Shown here one piece after another: positions 1-8,081 of a DNA stretch of 64,000 nucleotides (position 1 is the stretch's first letter; every line of letters begins with the position of its first letter). Location: positions 62,001 through 126,000 of the forward strand of contig NZ_JAAIMM010000003.1 in assembly GCF_013300725.1 (NCBI RefSeq), written 5' to 3'. The translations under genes were made by a program, and so were the position numbers. Source of the DNA: Allocoprococcus comes. GTDB taxonomy: Bacteria; Bacillota; Clostridia; Lachnospirales; Lachnospiraceae. The notes beneath the pieces are model-generated. The model was not told the origin of the DNA. It did not search any database and was given only the letters and a program-made list of their open reading frames with translations.

Positions 1-847
1 TGCGTTCAGCGTCCCGATAAGTCAGTAAATCTACAACCGCATAATAGGCTCGTTCATTCTTCATGCGTATTTCAAAGCGGTTCTTAATCTCCGTATCTTC
101 AACTTCTATGCTATTCTTGACATACTGCTCATAATTTTTCTGATAAGCACACATATATAATTCACTGCTTGTTGAACCGAGATATAAGGTTTCTCCTGTA
201 TTCTTTGGTAAATCGCTACCACATTTTTCCGTACCGCTGTAATCTTTCTGCATACGAAAGTAGGAGATACATTCGCCAGCCTTGTATTTTTCCTTTAACT
301 TTGGAATATCCAATATTCCTGCTTTATCATTGATTGCCAAGTCAAGCCGTTTCATCTTACCACCTGCCGTTAAACAATCAAGCATGAAGTCATACCATGA
401 GCGTTCCTGTGCCAATAGATAACTTTCCATTTGACGACAGCCTCTGCCTTTCAGTTCCAATAAAACACCTAAATGCTCTTGCATGGAACACATGACATTG
501 ATGTCGCCTAAAACATATTTGCTTTCATATCCGTATTTTCCATAATCTTCATAAAGCATATAATCGGGTTTTAGTTGTAATACATCACGGATAATCGCCA
601 ATGCGTCCGTAGTAGGAAAGCGAACACGGAAGTAATCAATCAACAGGAATAGTGGTTCTTGTGGATTGAAACGCTCAATCTGTTTTTCTATGACTCCTTT
701 TAATTCGTCATTCAATGGCTGTTTCCCTTTTTCAATGCGGTTGTAATATTCACGGCTGATACCACAAGCAACAGCAAGCCTTGTTTGTGTTACTCCGTAT
801 TCCTCACGCTTTTGTCTTAATTCTTCAATAAAGTTTTTATCATTCAT
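1..847 (-). CDS. mobT: MobT-type conjugative relaxase (Tn916 Orf20-like), 3' end cut by window edge
   Basis: Relaxase that would nick the element's oriT and start rolling-circle transfer. Translating the minus strand from the ATG at 847 gives an N-terminal helix-turn-helix (RQKREEYGVTQTRLAVACG, about residues 11-29) followed by the Rep_trans/MobT body with phrases typical of Tn916 Orf20: LELKGRGCRQMESYLLAQ, MKRLDLAINDKAGI and KNERAYYAVVDLLTY. The start has a strong GGAGGAAT site 6 nt upstream. About 282 codons are visible and the C-terminus lies outside the window. In Tn916 the gene upstream of orf20 is the coupling ATPase; here small cargo genes occupy that place. Base composition is more AT-rich than the chromosome further right, which fits a mobile element. 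Family assignment rests on remembered Orf20 sequence, not a search. Confidence 0.9.
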   Translation of the reverse strand, partial: MNDKNFIEELRQKREEYGVTQTRLAVACGISREYYNRIEKGKQPLNDELKGVIEKQIERFNPQEPLFLLIDYFRVRFPTTDALAIIRDVLQLKPDYMLYEDYGKYGYESKYVLGDINVMCSMQEHLGVLLELKGRGCRQMESYLLAQERSWYDFMLDCLTAGGKMKRLDLAINDKAGILDIPKLKEKYKAGECISYFRMQKDYSGTEKCGSDLPKNTGETLYLGSTSSELYMCAYQKNYEQYVKNSIEVEDTEIKNRFEIRMKNERAYYAVVDLLTYRDAER

Positions 848-870
848 TCTTTAATTCCTCCAATCAAAAA

Positions 871-949
871 AGGCAACTACCATTTACTGATAATTGCCTA
901 TCATTAAAAATCCGTATAGAAAAAGCAGTCAATCCTAAGACTAACTGCT
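871..949 (-). terminator. Two tandem intrinsic terminators
   Basis: On the minus strand two hairpins follow the 322-codon cargo gene: the first (924-949, arms AGCAGT/ACTGCT) overlaps its stop codon and is followed by TTTTTCT; the second (871-899, arms AGGCAA/TTGCCT) is followed by TTTTTTG. They insulate mobT from the cargo gene, so mobT probably has its own promoter. Confidence 0.7.
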
Positions 950-1909
950 CTGATTGCTATGAAGTGCTTGTATTTTCTTTACCACTTCTTGCCTATAATT
1001 TTCAATATCCAAAACTCTTTTTTTACCTGCTGTTAAATACATAATCGGTAAATCAATTTTTTCAAAATCATTCAACAATAATAACGGTTCTTCAAAAATG
1101 CAAAACGGTTGTCCTATTTGACAACTAGTGCTTTCTTGATAAATTCTAAAATCCTCAAATAAAAATTCATTTTGAGGAAGTGTAATATTTTTAACTTCTT
1201 CTCTATACAAGTATCTTGCAAAGTTATACAATCCAAATGCAAAAAAGGAAATTTTTCTTGTAAATGGATTTTCTCCATAATCTTTTGATTTTCTATGTGC
1301 TTTACAGAGATTAGCCAATTCCAATGAGAATTTTTCCCAATTTTTTTCTATTAGTGCAAGGAAACCGTTTATCACAGCTTTTTCTTCTGCTGTATGTTTA
1401 TTTTGAAGAAATTCTTTACTTTCATCAATCACATATTGTTTCCACATAGGTTCTTGATAATACAGATACATCACTAAATTTGTGATACTGCATGCAGACT
1501 TTAACCCATTCTTACTAAGTCCGTTTTCTTTTGGAAATATTTTTTCAATGTCACGAAAGCGGTTTGCACAGAATATATGTGGTAAAATATTCCAAGCGTG
1601 AATGGAATGGTCGCAACCGCTGTTTGTTATTGTGAGTTGTCCCCATGTTACTGCCGAATTGAACGCATTATTTAAATAGCTCATATCCTTTTCTTGTAAT
1701 GCTAAGTAACTTCCTAAATAAACAATCTTTTTTCCGAAATTTTCATGCAATAATTTCAGCCATATAATAATCTGTTCTTCTGGCTTTTTACTTTGACAGT
1801 ATTTCGTATACTTCTTTAATCGCTCATCAATATATGCGTTCATGTTGGCATATCCAAACATTTTATCCACATTTTGTAAATATAGTTTGATAAGTTCCTT
1901 TTTTTCCAT
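941..1909 (-). CDS. Uncharacterised 322-residue protein, cargo of the integrative element
   Basis: Not recognised with confidence. It starts at an ATG with GAGGTA 7 nt upstream and ends in a terminator hairpin. The product is soluble, mostly helical by composition, with no signal peptide or membrane segment. It is rich in Trp, Phe and Tyr, with scattered Trp-containing repeats (WLKLLHENF near residue 50, WGQLTI near 90, WNILPHIF near 106, WEKFSLEL near 192). This helical-repeat look loosely recalls Imm49-type immunity proteins, but no diagnostic motif was seen, so that is only a guess. It lies between oriT and mobT, where Tn916 has no gene, and is followed upstream by a two-helix membrane protein, so the group may be a small accessory or defence module. 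Confidence 0.75.
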   Translation of the reverse strand: MEKKELIKLYLQNVDKMFGYANMNAYIDERLKKYTKYCQSKKPEEQIIIWLKLLHENFGKKIVYLGSYLALQEKDMSYLNNAFNSAVTWGQLTITNSGCDHSIHAWNILPHIFCANRFRDIEKIFPKENGLSKNGLKSACSITNLVMYLYYQEPMWKQYVIDESKEFLQNKHTAEEKAVINGFLALIEKNWEKFSLELANLCKAHRKSKDYGENPFTRKISFFAFGLYNFARYLYREEVKNITLPQNEFLFEDFRIYQESTSCQIGQPFCIFEEPLLLLNDFEKIDLPIMYLTAGKKRVLDIENYRQEVVKKIQALHSNQSS

Positions 1910-1969
1910 AGAGTACCTCGTTTCACTTATAAAATTTTGCTATTTGCTACATAAATGCTTTCAATCCCA

Positions 1970-2194
1970 TTAGAATAAGTATAATAGCAATATATACACC
2001 CCACTTATCCCAATTATAAGTGTCATAATAAAATTGAAAACAATACAAACTTTCTTCTGATTTAAAGAAAAATGTTCAAATTTTTCAAGGTTGTATTGAC
2101 GAATATAACTTTTAGTAATTATGGAATAAATTGAATAACCAATAGCAATGATACTTGAAATAATAGCAATAATATCAGTCATTTTACAATCCAT
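1970..2194 (-). CDS. Small membrane protein with two predicted helices (74 aa)
   Basis: Function unknown. The ATG at 2194 is preferred over an upstream ATG (2230) because AGGAGG sits exactly 6 nt before it. The product has one hydrophobic segment near the N-terminus (about residues 5-25, IIAIISSIIAIGYSIYSII), a short polar loop with KSYIRQYNLEKFEHFSLNQKK, and a second segment to the C-terminus (VCIVFNFIMTLIIGISGVYI). Small two-helix proteins beside a larger soluble protein are common in toxin-immunity and defence modules, but nothing here is diagnostic. Confidence 0.65.
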   Translation of the reverse strand: MDCKMTDIIAIISSIIAIGYSIYSIITKSYIRQYNLEKFEHFSLNQKKVCIVFNFIMTLIIGISGVYILLLYLF

Positions 2195-2370
2195 ATCTTC
2201 CCTCCTAAAAAGTTTGCATATCATTACCACAAAAATTAAAATATTATAATGTTTAAATTTATTGTTTTTCTTTTGTGAAATAGATACATTTTATATCACA
2301 TCTTATAAAATGCGGTTTTGCCTTGTAAATACAGCGTTTTCCGCCTGTTAGTGTATAGTGTCTTTTGTTT

Positions 2371-2514
2371 TTTGTGCCCCCCTTGTTAGATAACGGGGGC
2401 TTAATCTTCGCTCGCCACAGGCTCGCTCACAGACGAAGTAAACCAGCCACTTGCAAGACATGGCAGAAAAATCTGAAAGATTTTCCTGCCACCGTGTCTG
2501 GATCACTCCGTCTG
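2371..2514. other. oriT: Candidate origin of transfer (oriT) of the MobT-type element
   Basis: The minus strand at 2400-2374 reads GCCCCCGTTATCTAACAAGG followed by GGGGCAC: an inverted repeat of C and G runs around a loop with CTAACA. This matches the remembered core of Tn916 and ICEBs1 oriTs (C-run, ...CTAACA..., G-run). Further structure follows: a perfect hairpin TGGCAG...CTGCCA at 2461-2491 inside longer arms CAGACG (2430-2435) and CGTCTG (2509-2514). No gene covers 2231-2551. The mobT start lies ~1.5 kb away, whereas in Tn916 and ICEBs1 the oriT abuts or overlaps the relaxase gene. Nicking is inferred, not shown. Confidence 0.7.
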
Positions 2515-2551
2515 CCTAACTAATAATATAGTATTATGTAAAAATGTCATT

Positions 2552-3307
2552 TTATTTAGGTACATCTACCGAATAGCTTAAACAGTCACCTCTTTTGTTA
2601 CTTTGTAAGTCATTGTAATACCATAGATACATGACTCTGTCATATACATTGATTTCAATTACACCGTCCGGTTTTTGTCCTTCTACTTCCAATGAATAGA
2701 TTTCTTTATCATGTGCATAGCCGTAAACAAAACGCTTGCTTGGATAATCGGGGTTTAAGTCTTGTTGGAAATCACTTAATTTCAAAGAAGAGTGAATAAG
2801 CTCTGTAATATCATCTAACAAAATTCTATCTCGTTTCGTTGTAACCGGTGTAGCATTTATAAATGCGTATTGTGTATGCCCATTCTGTATCTGCTTTTTA
2901 CAACGAGCCATTACTAAGCCTTGAATATCATCGTTATCATTTCCAGCCCGATAGAAAATCGTATCATATTTTTTGCCTTGCCATATATGCAAGGTTTCAT
3001 CAACATGATTAAGAAAATCAGCAGGAACCGAAAGTTCCTCATTTTCAGCATTCAAAGTGGAAAGTTGAATAGCTTCTTCAATCGTGTCATAATATACAAG
3101 CTTGGCATTATTTTTATCATAATCATTTATCGTAAATTCCACGTATTCATTATCTTTATTTTCTTCTTCCGGAACATAAGTATAACGACCATTTTCAATA
3201 TGGTCATCATATTCAACATCAACAAATAACCCAATCCCTATCAGAGCTACAAAAATCAAAGAAATCGCTCCAATTATGATTAACATTATTTTCAAAAATT
3301 TTTTCAT
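2552..3307 (-). CDS. Uncharacterised membrane-anchored protein (251 aa)
   Basis: Start set at the ATG at 3307, which has AAGGAAGTG 6 nt upstream; an earlier start at 3328 lacks one. MKKF plus a long hydrophobic stretch (IMLIIIGAISLIFVALIGIG, residues 7-26) forms an uncleaved signal anchor, with no lipobox. The rest (~225 residues) is acidic and extracytoplasmic, with Tyr- and Asp-rich segments such as VEFTINDYDKNNAKLVYYDT and HDKEIYSLEVEGQKPDG. No known domain recognised. It sits on the far side of oriT from mobT, in the position where Tn916-like elements carry the coupling protein gene, so it is probably cargo. Similar anchored proteins occur widely in Firmicute mobile elements without known role. 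Confidence 0.75.
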   Translation of the reverse strand: MKKFLKIMLIIIGAISLIFVALIGIGLFVDVEYDDHIENGRYTYVPEEENKDNEYVEFTINDYDKNNAKLVYYDTIEEAIQLSTLNAENEELSVPADFLNHVDETLHIWQGKKYDTIFYRAGNDNDDIQGLVMARCKKQIQNGHTQYAFINATPVTTKRDRILLDDITELIHSSLKLSDFQQDLNPDYPSKRFVYGYAHDKEIYSLEVEGQKPDGVIEINVYDRVMYLWYYNDLQSNKRGDCLSYSVDVPK

Positions 3308-3534
3308 GGCATACACTTCCTTAATCACTTCAAGTTTATCTATTATTATTTATCATATTATATCATTAGAAAATTGAGTAGTCATCACTTTTCTAGTATC
3401 TGTCAGAATATTTTTTATTCCATAAATTATCAAGAGTGTAAACATTGCTACGCAACAAGCTCTTGACAATTCATGTCCTAAAAAATGATTAATAATCAAG
3501 CAGAAAAAGAATAGTTATACTGTATTACAGCAAC

Positions 3535-3567
3535 AAAAAAGACATCTCATATTCTGTATGAAATGCC
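3535..3567 (-). terminator. Orphan minus-strand terminator
   Basis: Minus strand: hairpin GGCATTTCATA-CAGAA-TATGAGATGTC followed by TTTTTTG. No minus-strand gene lies immediately upstream, so it may be a relic of a lost gene or an insulator at the end of the element. The rest of 3308-3714 shows no gene; it is very AT-rich. Confidence 0.5.
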
Positions 3568-3713
3568 AATTTTGCCTTTATTTATGCTGTTTTCTCTGTC
3601 GTATCAAGGTTCTTTCATTCGTAGTAAATTAGTGGTAAAATTCTTTTATTTTTTGTTTCATATTGCTTAAAATCCCTGTGTTTATGCGGATAATTCGATT
3701 TTTACTCTTTTTA

Positions 3714-3762
3714 AACTAAAAAAAGAATCCCCATATCTTTTGTCACAAAAGATATGGGGATT
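3714..3762 (-). terminator. Strong hairpin with T tract on the minus strand, upstream of the 3807 regulator
   Basis: Perfect inverted repeat AATCCCCATATCTTTT / AAAAGATATGGGGATT (3725-3760), followed on the minus strand by CTTTTTTTAG. On the plus strand it lies ~45 nt before the next gene, with no T tract after it. It may block transcription leaving the regulator region into the mobile element, or act as an operator for the regulator. Confidence 0.6.
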
Positions 3763-3806
3763 TGGTGTTACATAAATAACAGAATAAAATGAGGAGGGAA
3801 CGCGTG

Positions 3807-5291
3807 ATGTCTGTTCATCACGCAAGAAAAAATATGAAAGATAAAAACCGGTTCAGTGTACTTTTAAAGCATCTGACATCTATGGCTAATTTAAAAAACT
3901 ATGCGCTCGCCAAATCTCTGCAGTACGACGAGTCTTATATCAGTAAGTGGATCAGCGGAAAACTACTTCCTTCTGACAAGAACCATGAGCTGATCCTTCA
4001 GGCAATCAGCGAATGCATCGTCCAGTCCCTGACACCTGAAACGATTCCCGTGTTTCTGAAAGAATATCAGGTGAAAGATACTACCGATCTCCAGGCCGCT
4101 CTCTATAAACATCTGGAATCCGAATATAACTATGTCAAAGAACTGCAGACCTCGACAGGTTCTGAAGTAGCCTCCAAGATTTTCTATTATCCGGAACTGA
4201 CTTTGGATCAGTTTATTTTCAAAATGAAACATCCGTCTCTTCGTAAGGTAGATTCCGTCAACTGCCATGCCATGGTAGATATTTTAAATATTGACACCAA
4301 TTATCAGATGTTGATCGCAGAAATGAATGGTCTTCACAATGATCGAAAATTGGTTCTTCCGGGTGTTCATTTTTCCCTTATGCTGGATCTGGAACACACA
4401 GATTTAAGCAATTCGAAAATTGCAGTGTTTTTAATCGATCTTCTTTCAAATCTTGCCAATATTGATTTCAATCTTTATTATGGCACCCAGGCAGAAAAGA
4501 AGCTTATCTTTTCCGTAAAAGATATTTACTCTATTTCCGGAATGCTGATGGACCAAAACCATTGTTTATCAGTCACTACCATAGAAGATGAAACTCTTTC
4601 CTCGGAGCTTTATCATAAATTAAAGTCTCTTTGTAACAAAGAGTCTCTCTTGATCCGCAAAACAAGTATTGAAGCCATGATTCGCAGTCACGAGTATGAG
4701 CATGCTCTCTTTGCTCAAAATCCAGCCTGTCTTCTCGCTCATTTTACGGAGCATTTTCTTCCGGACGATTTACATGAAGAGCTCTTAGAAACCTTCGAAT
4801 CGGTTTTGGATCAAGCAGACCCAAACACCTTAAGACACTTACATTCTCTGACAAAACAATTATTATCCTCTGCGCCGATTAAAATATTATTCTATGCTTC
4901 GGTCTTTAATGACTTTGCGATTTCCGGCGAAATGGATTTTTACGGATGCCGTGTTCAGCTTACTCCAAAACAGAGGCTTGTCCTTATGAATTATATTGAT
5001 CGGTTATACCACAATAATCACAATTTTGATATCCGAGTACTTCCGGACGGTGTTCTGTCAGATTATCAGCACATACCAAGACCTAGTGTTATTTTTGCAG
5101 ACACATTTTGTTCCCTGCGTCTCAAGCGAAATACACCGGACTATGGTATCTGTGTCACAAATAAGTTATTTTTGAATGAAATTTTCTCAGACTTTTACTA
5201 TGAAACCTGGAATTCAGATTCTCTGATCAAGGCAGATTCTCTGATTTCACATTCCATATTTTCTTTGGAGATCCTGATTTCAGAAGTCTAG
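3807..5291 (+). CDS. Helix-turn-helix regulator with long uncharacterised C-terminal region (494 aa)
   Basis: The N-terminus carries an XRE-like helix-turn-helix: NRFSVLLKHLTSMANLKN, then YALAKSLQYDESYISKWISG (about residues 15-54), the classic recognition-helix pattern. The ~430-residue remainder has no recognised domain and no membrane segment; it may be a sensor domain. Start chosen at ATG 3807 because GGAGGG lies 8 nt upstream; the ATG at 3789 precedes that site. The gene stands alone, convergent with the next gene and separated from it by a shared hairpin terminator. Large XRE-domain proteins of this kind are common and undescribed in Lachnospiraceae. DNA binding is inferred from the N-terminal motif; target and ligand unknown. 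Confidence 0.8.
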   Translation: MSVHHARKNMKDKNRFSVLLKHLTSMANLKNYALAKSLQYDESYISKWISGKLLPSDKNHELILQAISECIVQSLTPETIPVFLKEYQVKDTTDLQAALYKHLESEYNYVKELQTSTGSEVASKIFYYPELTLDQFIFKMKHPSLRKVDSVNCHAMVDILNIDTNYQMLIAEMNGLHNDRKLVLPGVHFSLMLDLEHTDLSNSKIAVFLIDLLSNLANIDFNLYYGTQAEKKLIFSVKDIYSISGMLMDQNHCLSVTTIEDETLSSELYHKLKSLCNKESLLIRKTSIEAMIRSHEYEHALFAQNPACLLAHFTEHFLPDDLHEELLETFESVLDQADPNTLRHLHSLTKQLLSSAPIKILFYASVFNDFAISGEMDFYGCRVQLTPKQRLVLMNYIDRLYHNNHNFDIRVLPDGVLSDYQHIPRPSVIFADTFCSLRLKRNTPDYGICVTNKLFLNEIFSDFYYETWNSDSLIKADSLISHSIFSLEILISEV

Positions 5292-5339
5292 CCTCTTGAC
5301 CGGATTTATCCTAATATTATTTATCCTGTTCTCAAGATA

Positions 5340-5392
5340 GAAGCAGACATTTTTGCACTGTTTATTTCCTGCAGACAAAAATGCCTGCTTCT
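5340..5392. terminator. Bidirectional terminator between convergent genes
   Basis: Arms GAAGCAGACATTTTTG and CAAAAATGCCTGCTTC with a ~20 nt loop. The stop codon of the minus-strand gene lies inside the hairpin, and T-rich sequence follows on the plus strand (TTCTTTTG). Confidence 0.75.
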
Positions 5393-6543
5393 TTTGTCAC
5401 ATCGTATCCTTTGCCAGCTTTTTGTTTTACATAATCTCTGAACTCCTGGTATCTGCTCAAGATGTACTGATTCTGATTGCCATGGCAGGAAAGGATATAT
5501 GCGATCAACGGTTCTGCATCCTGAATTTCCAGCTTATCTTTATATTCCTGCCACGAAATTTCATGAAAATATGGTTTCAAGATTTCTTTTCCGTTTTCTT
5601 TCCCAAATTTCTCATACAGATTGTCAGCTGACAGTACAATCCGATTGTCAAATCCTTTTGCCAGTTCACTTACTTCTTTCATATGTTTTTTTCCATAGGT
5701 ACTGCATATGAATCTTCCGGATTTCTTTAATACTCTTGCCACTTCCCTGCAGGTCTGACTCAGATCTTCACAATAAAACAGCATATGATTGGCGATCACC
5801 AGATCAAAGGTTTCTGCCATAAAGGGAATCTTTTCTGCATCTAGGATTTCAAATTCGAATCTCTTATCCTTTTGACCGATGTTTCTTCTGGCATCTCTTA
5901 ACATACCCTCGGACAGGTCAGAAAGTGTTATGCTGATGCTGTCTGGTATTTTCTGTATATTCTCTTTCCAGAGCATTCCGTTTCCACAACCGATTTCTAA
6001 AACCTTCAGTCCATTTTTCAATTCAAGATTTCGATAGATCCAGGGGAACCATCCCTCCTTATTTACCGAATATAATCGGTGCAGGCGGATTCGGGAAGCA
6101 ATATTGGTGGCATTTTGATACTGCTTCTTTACCGCATTTTCCATTCCTGTAAGATGAATCAGTTCCAGCATTTTGTTCCAGTTTACCGTATGATACTCTC
6201 TGATCTCGCCGGAAGTATCTTCAATTGCCTTTTCAACCAGTTGCAATTGTTCGATCTTATCACGAACCAGTTTTAATTGTACTTCCAGCGAATCTGACAA
6301 AAAATGATAATCCATATCTCCGATAGTCATATTTTTGATATCATTCAGCGAAAAACCCAAAAACTTCAGCAGAAGTATCTGCTGAAGTCTTGTGAAATCC
6401 TCATCTGTATAAAAACGAGCTCCTGATTCATTTACAAAAGACGGTTTTAATATATCATGGCTGTCATAATATCTGATGGTACGCACGGTGACATGTGCCA
6501 TACGGGCAAATTCTCCCGATGAATAAAATCCCTCTTTTTTCAT
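5362..6543 (-). CDS. MerR-type DNA-binding domain fused to a SAM-dependent methyltransferase (393 aa)
   Basis: Residues ~6-75 are a MerR winged helix (SSGEFARMAHVTVRTIRYYD, then ARFYTDEDFTRLQQILLLKF), followed by a helical dimerisation segment (~80-120). Residues ~165-300 are a class I methyltransferase: motif I LKVLEIGCGNGMLW near 178, acidic motif LSDLSEGML, motif IV DLVIANHMLFYCEDL and post motif LKKSGRFICSTYG. In ordinary MerR proteins the C-terminal part binds metal or drug, so here an enzyme replaces or adds to the effector domain. The ATG at 6543 lies 7 nt after the HPr stop codon, with GGAGAG upstream, so it appears to be the last gene of the cda/HPr run. Methyl acceptor unknown. Such fusions are annotated in Clostridia, but I know of no studied case. 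Confidence 0.88.
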   Translation of the reverse strand: MKKEGFYSSGEFARMAHVTVRTIRYYDSHDILKPSFVNESGARFYTDEDFTRLQQILLLKFLGFSLNDIKNMTIGDMDYHFLSDSLEVQLKLVRDKIEQLQLVEKAIEDTSGEIREYHTVNWNKMLELIHLTGMENAVKKQYQNATNIASRIRLHRLYSVNKEGWFPWIYRNLELKNGLKVLEIGCGNGMLWKENIQKIPDSISITLSDLSEGMLRDARRNIGQKDKRFEFEILDAEKIPFMAETFDLVIANHMLFYCEDLSQTCREVARVLKKSGRFICSTYGKKHMKEVSELAKGFDNRIVLSADNLYEKFGKENGKEILKPYFHEISWQEYKDKLEIQDAEPLIAYILSCHGNQNQYILSRYQEFRDYVKQKAGKGYDVTKEAGIFVCRK

Positions 6544-6550
6544 TTATCTC

Positions 6551-6814
6551 TTACTCTCCAATCCCACTTTCCACCAGTTCTACCATCGCTTCAAGTGCCT
6601 TCTCTTCATCTTTTCCCTCACACACGATCTCAATGGTATCTCCAGACTTAATGCATGCACCAAGTACGCTCAGAACACTTTTCGCGTTTCCTTCCGTATC
6701 CCGGTAATGAAAAGTGATCTTACTTTCATATTCCAGTGCCATCTTGCAGAAAAGTCCTGCCGGTCTCAAATGCAATCCCGTCGGATTTTTGATCGTTACC
6801 TTTTTACTGATCAT
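6551..6814 (-). CDS. HPr-family phosphocarrier protein (87 aa)
   Basis: Small PTS-type phosphocarrier. The active-site motif GLHLRPAG places the phosphorylatable His at residue 15 when the start is ATG 6814, the standard HPr position. A regulatory-serine region follows (NAKSVLSVLGACIKSGDTIEI, Ser near 46), so HPr kinase control is possible. ATG 6814 is preferred over a GTG at 6826 because GGAGG precedes it by 5 nt and the His numbering fits. It overlaps the end of cdaR by 11 nt, implying translational coupling. No EI or EII gene is near, so this may be an auxiliary HPr (Crh-like in role) rather than the general one. Known family role: phosphoryl transfer and carbon catabolite signalling. Confidence 0.9.
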   Translation of the reverse strand: MISKKVTIKNPTGLHLRPAGLFCKMALEYESKITFHYRDTEGNAKSVLSVLGACIKSGDTIEIVCEGKDEEKALEAMVELVESGIGE

Positions 6815-8081
6815 TTTCTCCTCCACTGCTCTTTGTCAATGTGATCTGTACATTGATCGTATCTTCAAGTTCAATTCCGTCAGGAAGTGTAACCTGGATC
6901 GGAACATTATAGGTTCCCTCTGTCTTGCAATCGTTCAGATTGATTGACACGCTTCCTTTTTCAAGAGTAAAATCATCCAGATCCTCTTTCGAACCACGCA
7001 CAACAATTTCCAGATTGCCCTGTTCGGCATATGACACCTTGTAATCCTTTGGTGCATTCAGCAGCGCAATGGAATTGTATGGAAATTCGACTGTCTTAGT
7101 TCCGAATTTCTCTACCTGGATCTTTATAACGATCGGTACGCCTCCTGCGCTGTCCTGGTCTGTCTTTGCCCAGTACGGAAGATAATTGGCGATATCTACT
7201 GTCTTCTCTATTGTCTGGTCCAGACCATCTTCTGCCAGCTCTTCTGCCGGAATTTCAATAGAATCCACCGTTTCCAGCTGCTCCTCTGTGCCTACGATCT
7301 GAATGCTTTCCGGCTGGATACTGATTCCGCTGAAATGATATCCGCTCGCAGTACCAATCAGTGAAGTATCAAATTCTACCGGAATGCTCTTTGTCTGAAG
7401 CATGATAATTTTTACCTTCAGTCCTTCGTCTCCCAGGTTATTCTCAATCTGTGTTGAATCTATGATCTTTCCATTGTTATCATAAAGGATCAGCTCTGCT
7501 TCTTTTTCCTCATCTTTGGACTGTCCGGAAACATCTACAAGTGCTACCACCTTATCGATCGAATCGATTACTGATTCCGGTCCGCTGATCTTGATCTTCT
7601 CCGGATTTGCTTTCAGCTCACCTACCTGATATCCGTCTCTCGGTGTTCCCGAGCTGGTTGCAGTGATCGGGAAAGTCTCTGATTTTCCAAGTTCAATGCT
7701 TACTCGCAGATTGATCGGGTTGGCAGTCGCCTCAAACCTTCCGGCATAAGAAGGGATCGATATATCGATCGGGATCAGGGATCTGGTTCTGACATCCAGA
7801 TTCTTCATATCCGCTGTTGCCCTGATATCATCGGTTTTAATTTTATTTAAAATAGAACGTTTTGCCTTTACCGTTACGGATACCGTCCTGCTGTCATCCA
7901 GAATCTGATATGTATTGCCCGGATTTGTTACGATTTCCGGGTGTGTCACTGTCACCTGGATTCCGGAAAATGTCCGTTCATCCACCGGATCTTCAATATT
8001 CATAACAATTATCCATAAAAGGACAGAGAATACAAATGCCAGCAACTTAAGACCCCAGTTTTTAGTCAACGCCCTTTTCAT
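6804..8081 (-). CDS. cdaR: CdaR/YbbR-domain regulator of the diadenylate cyclase (425 aa)
   Basis: Membrane-anchored partner of CdaA. A single N-terminal helix (LKLLAFVFSVLLWIIVMNIE, residues ~11-30) is followed by about four extracytoplasmic YbbR repeats of ~85 residues, with recurring phrases such as YQVGELKANPEKIKISGPES and YHFSGISIQPESIQIVGTEE. Length and repeat number fit the Firmicute family. The start overlaps the cdaA stop by 20 nt, the usual genetic coupling. In Bacillus and Listeria the protein modulates CdaA activity and usually precedes glmM; here the downstream gene is an HPr instead. Confidence 0.93.
   Translation of the reverse strand: MKRALTKNWGLKLLAFVFSVLLWIIVMNIEDPVDERTFSGIQVTVTHPEIVTNPGNTYQILDDSRTVSVTVKAKRSILNKIKTDDIRATADMKNLDVRTRSLIPIDISIPSYAGRFEATANPINLRVSIELGKSETFPITATSSGTPRDGYQVGELKANPEKIKISGPESVIDSIDKVVALVDVSGQSKDEEKEAELILYDNNGKIIDSTQIENNLGDEGLKVKIIMLQTKSIPVEFDTSLIGTASGYHFSGISIQPESIQIVGTEEQLETVDSIEIPAEELAEDGLDQTIEKTVDIANYLPYWAKTDQDSAGGVPIVIKIQVEKFGTKTVEFPYNSIALLNAPKDYKVSYAEQGNLEIVVRGSKEDLDDFTLEKGSVSINLNDCKTEGTYNVPIQVTLPDGIELEDTINVQITLTKSSGGENDQ

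Noticed and set aside
941-1909. Imm49 immunity protein
   Set aside because: Only a loose Trp-rich helical resemblance; not enough for a call.
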